Below are positions 1-5,590 of a stretch of DNA of 11,864 nt, piece by piece. The stretch is taken from assembly GCA_003446315.1 (NCBI GenBank), contig DMBA01000361.1:1-11864 (forward strand), read 5' to 3'. The notes below the pieces were generated by a model. That model saw only the letters and a list, made by a program, of their open reading frames with translations, did no database searches and was not told where the DNA came from. Both the position numbers and the translations under genes were made by a program. Source of the DNA: Ruminococcus sp. Its GTDB lineage: Bacteria; Bacillota; Clostridia; Oscillospirales; Ruminococcaceae. Within the stretch, counting starts at the first letter, position 1. Each line of letters begins with the position of its first letter.

Positions 1-172
1 GGATTCCCCCCTGCGGAGCTCCTTGCATGCAGGGTATTTCGCTCACTGCGGTGAGCGACCAGAGGCTCTGCCTCTGGACTCAGCGAGCTTTTGAAAAAGC
101 TCGACCAAAACTTTTGATTTGACATCGCCGGAAGTTTCTCGACAGACTGAGCAGCGCCCCGCGGGGCGCTGC
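1..172. repeat. Intergenic cluster of hairpins, probable repeat element
   Basis: Five inverted repeats are packed into 172 bases. Stem 9-14/29-34 encloses the palindrome GGAGCTCC at 15-22. Stem 39-46/51-58 has 8 perfect pairs and a TGCG loop. Stem 59-66/70-77 (CCAGAGGC, TCT loop, GCCTCTGG) has 8 pairs. Stem 84-92/95-103 (CGAGCTTTT, GA, AAAAGCTCG) has 9 pairs. A perfect 22-base GC-rich palindrome spans 151-172, and a small palindrome lies at 106-116. None is followed by a good T-tract on either strand, so ordinary terminators are unlikely. From memory, similar strings recur between genes in Ruminococcus and Faecalibacterium genomes, which suggests a dispersed palindromic or MITE-like element; this was not checked by search. 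The left end is cut by the window, so the full length is unknown. Confidence 0.5.
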
Positions 173-203
173 GTACATTTTGTAACTTGATTTCCGGTTT
201 CAT
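1..203 (-). CDS. Possible small reading frame running off the window, lying in the hairpin element
   Basis: A frame opens at ATG 203-201 and stays open for 67 codons to the left edge, so it is partial. It is preceded by AGAGGTG (216-210) with a 6-base gap, a very good ribosome site. The predicted product begins MKPEIKLQNVRSAPRGAAQS and shows no domain I recognise. A second ATG at 207-205 uses the same ribosome site at a poorer distance and gives a frame ending at 43. The coding sequence overlaps the hairpin cluster, so it may be an accidental frame inside a repeat. Because the ribosome site and the start lie together next to the repeat, the element may include them. Real expression is uncertain. 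Confidence 0.22.
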   Translation of the reverse strand, partial: MKPEIKLQNVRSAPRGAAQSVEKLPAMSNQKFWSSFFKSSLSPEAEPLVAHRSERNTLHARSSAGGN

Positions 204-269
204 ACATATCACCTCTGATTTGGTTTTCGTAAAGGTGTATGCTGCAAAATACGGAAATATAACCGCGCT

Positions 270-2042
270 TCATCTGGCTTTTTTCTCATCCGTTTTCCGC
301 TGTTTGCTGCGATATGCCGAAAGCGTGATGCCCTCATGCGTTTTGAACTGCTTCGCAAAATGTGCATAGGATGCATAACCGCAAAGCTCTGAGATCTGCG
401 AGATGGTCAGCGCGGAATCCCGAAGCAGTGTCTTTGCCTTCCGCAGCCGGAATTCGATCAGCTCCTCGAAAATGCTGTTTTCAAAATAACGCTTATACAT
501 TCTTTGCAGATAACTCCGGCTGACATGCGTGCGTGCACATAATGCCGTGATGCTCCAATCCGATTCCGGATGCTGCTGCATTTCTTCACGAATCTGCACA
601 AGCTGCCGGTATAACTGCGGATTCTCAACGCTTTTCATGCTGCCCGTATTTTGCGCACGGAGCTTTGTCTTCTCTGCAAGCTGATCGAAGGCAAGACAAA
701 GATAACTGATAAATGTACAGTATTCCGGCTGATAACAGCATGCCATTCTGCCGAAGGATAATGCTGCATATCCGAATTGCCGTTCATCCATATGCAACGG
801 CGAAAGATAATATGCACACGGATGATCGGCTTGCTGTGTCAGATAGGAAATGATCTCGCTCTGCTGCATCGGCTGCTCCGATATGCCGCTGTTTTTTCCG
901 GCGCGGTCACTCCGCAAAACCTCGCAGCAATCCTGCTGCCCCATCAGATGCCTATGCGGCTGCACGGCTTTCAGATAACTGCCCGAAAGAAAAATGTGAA
1001 ACTGATTCCAGCGGCAGATCAGATAAATGCGGCTGCCGATCAGCACAAGAAGCTCATGCAGCGTTTCTGTATGCATCAGCTCAAACAGCAATTCACTGTG
1101 ATAAAACCATTCTTTATATCGTGCGAGCAGCCGCTTTTCCCTTCGGCTTTTGTCCGTCTGCCGCTGCGTCGGGATGCAGCCGCAGCTCCGCCCGATCCGG
1201 ATCCGGCTGTGCTTTGTCGGGATCCTGCGGCAGTTTCGCCCGGTCATGATGCTGTAAAGCCGCCGGAATGCTTCTGCCCCAAGCTGATAACAGCTTTTGG
1301 GAAATGTCGTCAGTGTGACTTCACTTTTGGCATCATCCAGATATCCGTCAAAGCCTGTGACGGCTACATCCTGCGGTACCCGAATCCCCGCTTTTCCAAG
1401 CGCCTCGATCAAGGCATCTGCCATGATGTCATTTGCGCACACCACCGCTTCCGGCATTGCAAGCGCCCCGCTGATGATCCGCTGTGCAAATCGCACGGGC
1501 GCTTCCCGCCAGAAATCACCGTATGCATAATAACTGTCATCATAATAAAGCCCGTGCCGCTGCATCACATGAAAATATGCTTCCAGTCGGTCTTCTGCCT
1601 GCGCCATTCCTTTTTTACCGGTCAGACAGTAGATCTTCCTGTATCCGTGCACCTGTATCATGTGCTCGACCAATAATGCAAATGTCTCCGGATCATGTGA
1701 AACGGTATTCTCAAAATAAGCGTGCTCCCCTGCATCCAGCAGCATGACCGGTTTTCCGGTGCGCCGCAGCAGATCATCCAGCTTCTTTTGGATGCCGATG
1801 TGTACAAAGGAATTCTGATCGTAAATGAAGCCGTCAAAATCCGGCTGTACAATCAGTTGAAACAGATCCGCTTCATGCAGTACATGCGGGGAAACCGGCT
1901 CCTGAAAATTGTTTCTCGTTGACAGCACAATGACATTGCAATTCGCTCTGTCACTCTGCGCCAGAATCCCGCAGATCATCTCTGCGATATAATCCCGGTA
2001 ACATTCTGCGGTAATTACGCCGACTGTCAGTCTTTTCTTCAT
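270..2042 (-). CDS. XylR-like transcriptional regulator: LacI-type sugar-binding domain fused to AraC-type DNA-binding domain
   Basis: This is a 590-residue cytoplasmic regulator, probably an activator controlled by a sugar ligand. Residues 4-290 resemble the periplasmic-binding-protein fold of LacI/GalR regulators: LTVGVI near the N-terminus, GFIYD at 71-75, VMLLDAG at 99-105, VVCANDIMADALIEAL around 200-215, and VAVTGFDGY at 226-234. There is no N-terminal LacI helix-turn-helix. The domain ends in RSCGC (285-289), a tail I associate with such sensor domains fused to other output modules. Residues 300-475 are a connecting region of unclear fold, perhaps GAF-like. Residues 481-583 form a typical AraC domain, with helix-turn-helix regions near 496-517 and 545-568 (ISQISELCGYASYAHFAKQF). 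Domain order matches E. coli XylR, but this protein is about 200 residues longer. ATG at 2042 was chosen over an upstream start at 2093 because GGAAGGGGGG lies 7 bases before it and 2093 lies inside the -35 box. It is transcribed divergently from the beta-helix enzyme gene, its likely target. Confidence 0.9.
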   Translation of the reverse strand: MKKRLTVGVITAECYRDYIAEMICGILAQSDRANCNVIVLSTRNNFQEPVSPHVLHEADLFQLIVQPDFDGFIYDQNSFVHIGIQKKLDDLLRRTGKPVMLLDAGEHAYFENTVSHDPETFALLVEHMIQVHGYRKIYCLTGKKGMAQAEDRLEAYFHVMQRHGLYYDDSYYAYGDFWREAPVRFAQRIISGALAMPEAVVCANDIMADALIEALGKAGIRVPQDVAVTGFDGYLDDAKSEVTLTTFPKSCYQLGAEAFRRLYSIMTGRNCRRIPTKHSRIRIGRSCGCIPTQRQTDKSRREKRLLARYKEWFYHSELLFELMHTETLHELLVLIGSRIYLICRWNQFHIFLSGSYLKAVQPHRHLMGQQDCCEVLRSDRAGKNSGISEQPMQQSEIISYLTQQADHPCAYYLSPLHMDERQFGYAALSFGRMACCYQPEYCTFISYLCLAFDQLAEKTKLRAQNTGSMKSVENPQLYRQLVQIREEMQQHPESDWSITALCARTHVSRSYLQRMYKRYFENSIFEELIEFRLRKAKTLLRDSALTISQISELCGYASYAHFAKQFKTHEGITLSAYRSKQRKTDEKKAR

Positions 2043-2064
2043 ATGCGATCCCCCCTTCCTTTTT

Positions 2065-2093
2065 ATTATATCATATTGTGAACCAAAACGCAA
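2065..2093 (-). promoter_or_regulatory. Promoter of the regulator gene
   Basis: On the minus strand TTGCGT (2093-2088) is followed after exactly 17 bases by a perfect TATAAT (2070-2065). The -35 box matches consensus only at TTG. The ATG lies 22 bases past the -10 box, so the untranslated leader would be about 15 bases, just enough for the ribosome site. Confidence 0.7.
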
Positions 2094-2130
2094 GACTTTA
2101 TGACAGGTTATTTTGGATTATATGTACTAT

Positions 2131-2159
2131 TATCTTTTGAAATGCCGCAATACTATCTT
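2131..2159. promoter_or_regulatory. Possible AraC-type direct-repeat operator
   Basis: TATCTT occurs at 2131-2136 and again at 2154-2159, 23 bases apart, and in both cases TACTAT lies at or just before it (2125-2130 and 2151-2156). The promoter-proximal copy overlaps the -35 box of the beta-helix gene promoter. AraC-family activators commonly bind direct repeats about 21 bases apart with the near half-site touching the -35 box. The site is therefore well placed for the divergent regulator, but the motif is short and the assignment is inference. Confidence 0.3.
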
Positions 2160-2186
2160 GATTCCGGCGATTCTGTGGTTTATAAT
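2158..2186 (+). promoter_or_regulatory. Promoter of the beta-helix enzyme gene
   Basis: TTGATT (2158-2163) and a perfect TATAAT (2181-2186) are separated by exactly 17 bases. Transcription would start near 2193, giving an untranslated leader of about 60 bases before the ATG at 2255. Confidence 0.72.
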
Positions 2187-2224
2187 AAGAATGAGCCACT
2201 GTATCAATCTACAGCGTGCACTTC

Positions 2225-2237
2225 GCGTCACTGACGC
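2225..2237 (+). promoter_or_regulatory. Small hairpin in the leader of the beta-helix gene
   Basis: GCGTC and GACGC pair around a 3-base loop, ending 2 bases before the ribosome site AAAGGA (2240-2245). It could affect ribosome access or transcript stability. It has no T-tract, so it is not a terminator. Confidence 0.3.
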
Positions 2238-2254
2238 AGAAAGGAATCATAAAA

Positions 2255-5200
2255 ATGAAAAAGAGAATCGCAAATCCACAATTTCAAAGGGGAATTTTAC
2301 TGAGTCTGGTCACAGTTCCGGCGCTTTTGTGCAATCCGGCAGGCGCTTGGAATGTGACAACCGCACATGCTGCCGACATCAGCGGAAACGTGCTCTATGT
2401 CGCGGAGAACGGCAATGACTTTACCGGAAACGGCTCATCCGGCAATCCATTCCGTTCCATCAAAAAAGCGGCTGACGAGGCAACCGCCGGCACAACCGTC
2501 CTGATTCGTCCCGGCACTTATATCGAGGACGATATCAGACCGAAAGAATCCGGCAGGGCGGATGCAATGATCGTGTTCCGGCCGGAAAATACTGCCGATA
2601 TGGGCAAGGTCATCATCAAGCACAAGGATGTGTTTGACGGCTCATCCGTCACGCCGCAGGTCAGGGCACAGTGGCTTCAGGATACCGGCTGGCGGGAAGA
2701 TGAGGTGCAGCATTATGACAACGCCGGCATCGAATATTCCATCGCCGGCAGAAGCAATCAGCTCACGGATGTGTTCAATCTGTTCGGCAGGGATTATATC
2801 AAGATCGAGGGCTTTGTCTTCGAGGATTATAAGTATGCACGCAGCACCATCAACATCATGGGCACCGGAAATGTCGTGATGAACAATCAGTTCAAAAATA
2901 TCGGCTGCGTTTATAATGCACCGTGGTCATGGTCGAATCAGGGCGTTTATCGTCCCGATGTCACCATTCCGGTCGCGGGGCCGGATAACGTCATCCGCAA
3001 CAACTACTTCCAGAGCGTTTACGGCGAAACACTCTGCTATGATAACCACACACAAAACAGCATCATTTCCGAAAATACGTTTATCGGTGCGATCGGCAAA
3101 AATGCCGGTGCAGGCGGTGCGGAATCCTCTACGCTCGGCGGCAGAGCAGACGGCAACCGGAACAATGCCTTTGCATTCAATTATTCCGGCGGCTCTGTCA
3201 ACGGCGGCACGATCTGGCTCGATATCAGTGTCAGAGATTTTACCGCTGTCAGAAATGTTGCCCACAATACCGCATATTTCATGTTCAATGAATCGGAATG
3301 CACCAGAAACTGGGCATATGAAAATATCGTCTATAACAAGCCGCTGGATGCAAACGGACGCATGGTCGGGGATACGCCCTACTTCATGAACTTCCCCGCA
3401 CAGCGCATCGAATCGGGACTGTTTTCCGCATTCTGGGATACCGGCTCAACATGGGATGCGCATTGGATCAATAATGTGACCTATAACCTCAAAAACGGTA
3501 TCTCGCTTGACAGATCATGGAACAATCATGTGCGGAATAATATTGCCTATGAGGATACAGACAGCATGTACGGCAGCAATGATACATACGGCATTCTGGT
3601 CAAGGAAACATCCGTCAACGGCTTCCATGCATGGCACGGCATCGACCTCAAAGGCGGCGGCTCGAATATCTTCCGCAGCAATCTCTGGTATTCTCCCAGA
3701 AAAGAAACCTATGTCCGGTATATGGATCCCTCTCAGCCGGCAATTACGGTGGATGCATTCAATGCACAGACAGATTCCAAAAATATCGCAAAAGATCCGA
3801 TGTTTGAAAACGCTGCCGCAGGTGATTTCAGCCTGAAAGCAGGCAGCCCTGCGATCGGTGCCGGCGACGGCGGTGTGAATTGCGGCGCGTATGCCGTTTA
3901 TCCGAAAACAAATGTCGGCTATAATCCGGATCTCGGTCTGACAGAAGATGTCAATGTCAGCTTCAGCAAACTCAATTCTTCTGCAAAGCCCGGCGATGTC
4001 ATCAGCCTTGACCTGAATCTCAGCAAGCCCGCTGCCGGCACAATGTCGTTTACCGTCACGCCGGTTGCCGGTGATGCGCGTCCGGAAAAGGATTTCACTT
4101 TTGTCGATGATCCCAATGTGACATTCTCTGCCGGTGATACCAGCAAAACCGTTCGCGTCAAGATCCTGCCCGGATTTGATCTTGACCAGCTTCTGGTCTT
4201 CCGGATTGATCCGGCCGGCACCACAAAACAGGAAGCCGTCGGTGCAAGAGATATGCACCTTGTCAGGATCCTCAGAGCCGAAAAGCATGTGCTCGTCATC
4301 AATAATGTGGGCGATGCAATGGGCAGTTCCATTGTGGAATATCATGCACCCGGTGAGGTTGTCACGCTCGATGCAAAATCCAGACCGGGTTACACATTTG
4401 ACTTCTGGCAGCCCGGTATTGATGCAATGGAGCTTCAGACCGACGGTACACGCTGCACCTTCATCATGCCGGATTATAACCAGCGCATTCAGGCAAAATG
4501 GAAGCTGAACGGACAATATGTTCATGTTTCGGGCATCAGCCTGAATCATGATGCGCTTGCACTGAATGCCGGCGATACAGCGCCGATTTCAGCAGCAGTC
4601 TCCCCGAACAATGCAACCGATCAGACAGTGCTCTGGACTTCTTCCAATCCGCTTGTTGCATCCGTGGATCAAAACGGCGTTGTGACAGCATGGTCTGAAG
4701 GTTCCGCTGAGATCATTGCCAGAACACTGGAAGCAAGCGATAAACAATATACCGCAAAATGCAAAGTTGATGTGACCGGAACCGTTGCACCTGCCGGCGA
4801 TGTGATCGAAGCAGAAACGTATCAGGAACAATCCGGTATTGACACCGAAAATTGCAGCGAAGGCGGCAGCGATGTTGCCTTCATCGAAAACGGCGATTAT
4901 ATCGGATTCAAAGGCATCAACTTCGGCAGAGGCGCTGCATCCGTTGATTTCAGAGTCGGCTGCGGCAGCGGCGGCGGTACGATCGAGGTGCGGCTCGGTG
5001 CGCCCGACGGCAAACTGCTCGGCAGCATGGATATCGGCAACACCGGCGGCTGGCAGACATGGAAGACCCAGCGCTGCAATATCGAACCGACAACCGGCGT
5101 AAATGATGTGTATTTCATCTTCAAGGGCGGCGAAGGCTATCTGTTCAACCTGAACTGGTTCCGGATCAACTATCCCTATGAAAATGATAATCTGACCGGC

Positions 5201-5368
5201 GACTGCAATCTTGACGGTGCTGTGTCCATCGCAGATGCCGTTATGATGCAAAAATGGCTCCTCGGCAGAAGCGATGTGCTGACCTGCTGGCGGAATGCCG
5301 ATCTCAATCAGGACAGCCGGATCAATGCCGTTGATCTGAGTCTCCTGAAACAGATGCTCCTGCAATAA
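2255..5368 (+). CDS. Secreted dockerin-bearing beta-helix carbohydrate-active protein with CBM6-like module
   Basis: The 1037-residue product begins with a signal peptide (MKKR, hydrophobic stretch 14-26, probable cleavage near AHA-A at 39/40). Residues 45-550 look like a right-handed parallel beta-helix of the kind seen in polysaccharide lyases and some glycoside hydrolases. It opens LYVAENGNDFTG, followed by PFRSIKKAADEA and a PGTYI turn (DUF1565-like), has many N-rich turns such as VIRNNYF, and closes SPAIGAGDGGVNCGAY. The exact enzyme family is not recognised, so substrate and mechanism are open. Then come a Calx-beta-like domain (555-672), an InlB/Flg_new-like repeat (675-752), a BIG2-like Ig domain (755-842), a CBM6-like carbohydrate-binding module (848-974, starting VIEAETY) and a type I dockerin (981-1036). 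Dockerin calcium ligands are D983, N985, D987, D994 and D1016, N1018, D1020, D1027. ATG 2255 is preferred to an upstream GTG at 2216 because AAAGGA lies 9 bases before it and the signal peptide begins there. It is probably extracellular and scaffoldin-bound. Confidence 0.88.
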   Translation: MKKRIANPQFQRGILLSLVTVPALLCNPAGAWNVTTAHAADISGNVLYVAENGNDFTGNGSSGNPFRSIKKAADEATAGTTVLIRPGTYIEDDIRPKESGRADAMIVFRPENTADMGKVIIKHKDVFDGSSVTPQVRAQWLQDTGWREDEVQHYDNAGIEYSIAGRSNQLTDVFNLFGRDYIKIEGFVFEDYKYARSTINIMGTGNVVMNNQFKNIGCVYNAPWSWSNQGVYRPDVTIPVAGPDNVIRNNYFQSVYGETLCYDNHTQNSIISENTFIGAIGKNAGAGGAESSTLGGRADGNRNNAFAFNYSGGSVNGGTIWLDISVRDFTAVRNVAHNTAYFMFNESECTRNWAYENIVYNKPLDANGRMVGDTPYFMNFPAQRIESGLFSAFWDTGSTWDAHWINNVTYNLKNGISLDRSWNNHVRNNIAYEDTDSMYGSNDTYGILVKETSVNGFHAWHGIDLKGGGSNIFRSNLWYSPRKETYVRYMDPSQPAITVDAFNAQTDSKNIAKDPMFENAAAGDFSLKAGSPAIGAGDGGVNCGAYAVYPKTNVGYNPDLGLTEDVNVSFSKLNSSAKPGDVISLDLNLSKPAAGTMSFTVTPVAGDARPEKDFTFVDDPNVTFSAGDTSKTVRVKILPGFDLDQLLVFRIDPAGTTKQEAVGARDMHLVRILRAEKHVLVINNVGDAMGSSIVEYHAPGEVVTLDAKSRPGYTFDFWQPGIDAMELQTDGTRCTFIMPDYNQRIQAKWKLNGQYVHVSGISLNHDALALNAGDTAPISAAVSPNNATDQTVLWTSSNPLVASVDQNGVVTAWSEGSAEIIARTLEASDKQYTAKCKVDVTGTVAPAGDVIEAETYQEQSGIDTENCSEGGSDVAFIENGDYIGFKGINFGRGAASVDFRVGCGSGGGTIEVRLGAPDGKLLGSMDIGNTGGWQTWKTQRCNIEPTTGVNDVYFIFKGGEGYLFNLNWFRINYPYENDNLTGDCNLDGAVSIADAVMMQKWLLGRSDVLTCWRNADLNQDSRINAVDLSLLKQMLLQ

Positions 5369-5374
5369 TCTTTC

Positions 5375-5406
5375 AAACAGCGTCCGGACAACGGGCGCTG
5401 TTTTTT
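5375..5406 (+). terminator. Intrinsic terminator after the beta-helix gene
   Basis: CAGCGTCCG (5378-5386) pairs with CGGGCGCTG (5392-5400), with one T-G wobble and a GACAA loop, followed by six T at 5401-5406. Upstream AAA can extend the stem into the T-tract. It starts 7 bases after the stop codon, so read-through into the protease gene should be limited. Confidence 0.88.
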
Positions 5407-5421
5407 CTGCGGGTTCCGCGT

Positions 5422-5453
5422 CCGGATATTGCACCCTGCACTTGCATATCCGG
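5422..5453. promoter_or_regulatory. 32-base imperfect inverted repeat and TATTGCA motifs, possible operator
   Basis: CCGGATAT (5422-5429) is matched by ATATCCGG (5446-5453). With one bulged T the arms extend inward by GCA/TGC, leaving a 9-base loop. No T-tract follows, so it is not a terminator. TATTGCA lies in the left arm (5427-5433) and recurs at 5490-5496 and 5506-5512, the last overlapping the -35 box of the protease gene. An inverted pair ATTGCA (5491-5496) and TGCAAT (5509-5514) is also present. This could be a regulator-binding region for the protease gene; nothing here identifies the regulator. Confidence 0.35.
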
Positions 5454-5507
5454 CTCGAAAAATCATGAATTTTCTATTAAAATCAACGGTATTGCATCGT
5501 TTTTATA

Positions 5508-5536
5508 TTGCAATCCATACATGAATATGTTACAAT
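5508..5536 (+). promoter_or_regulatory. Promoter of the protease gene
   Basis: TTGCAA (5508-5513) and TACAAT (5531-5536) are separated by 17 bases, and TGT directly before the -10 box gives an extended -10 element. Transcription would begin near 5543, leaving a leader of about 45 bases. Together with the terminator upstream this makes the protease a separate transcription unit. Confidence 0.68.
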
Positions 5537-5575
5537 GGAATCAGGGTATGTCAACATTCCCGAATCATTTTTATC

Positions 5576-5590
5576 GGAGGTGGTTTTTTG
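5576..5590 (+). promoter_or_regulatory. Ribosome binding site and TTG start of the protease gene
   Basis: A near-perfect GGAGGTGG (5576-5583) sits 7 bases (counted from GGAGG) before TTG at 5588-5590. The next in-frame ATG is codon 17, in the middle of the signal peptide's hydrophobic core. TTG is therefore the start the sequence supports. Confidence 0.85.

Noticed and set aside
84..172. Terminator for the regulator gene within the hairpin cluster
   Set aside because: The hairpins have no T-tract on the minus-strand 3' side, and the nearest begins about 100 bases after the stop codon with a ribosome site in between.
43..273. 76-codon minus-strand frame starting at 273, overlapping the regulator stop as ATGA
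   Set aside because: The overlap could suggest coupled translation, but the first 22 codons have no recognisable pattern and the better ribosome site lies further on, before 207 and 203. Only the frame from 203 was kept, as a weak candidate.
777..1676. 299-codon plus-strand frame opposite the regulator gene
   Set aside because: It lies wholly inside the regulator gene on the other strand, has no convincing ribosome site, and its product is rich in Cys, His and Pro with no recognisable domain. It is a shadow of the codon bias of the real gene.
2043..2093. Upstream ATG start for the regulator
   Set aside because: It overlaps the -35 box of the regulator's own promoter, while the ATG at 2042 has a strong ribosome site.
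2216..2254. Upstream GTG start for the beta-helix gene
   Set aside because: It has no ribosome site at the right distance and would put 13 residues in front of a normal signal peptide that begins at the ATG at 2255.
3515..4549. 344-codon minus-strand frame opposite the beta-helix gene
   Set aside because: It is fully antisense to a gene with clear domains; its product is an I-, A- and C-rich mirror of GC-biased codons, with no domain recognised.
4589..5434. 281-codon minus-strand frame crossing the terminator
   Set aside because: It would start beyond the terminator hairpin and run antisense through the CBM6-like and dockerin regions; no ribosome site or domain supports it.
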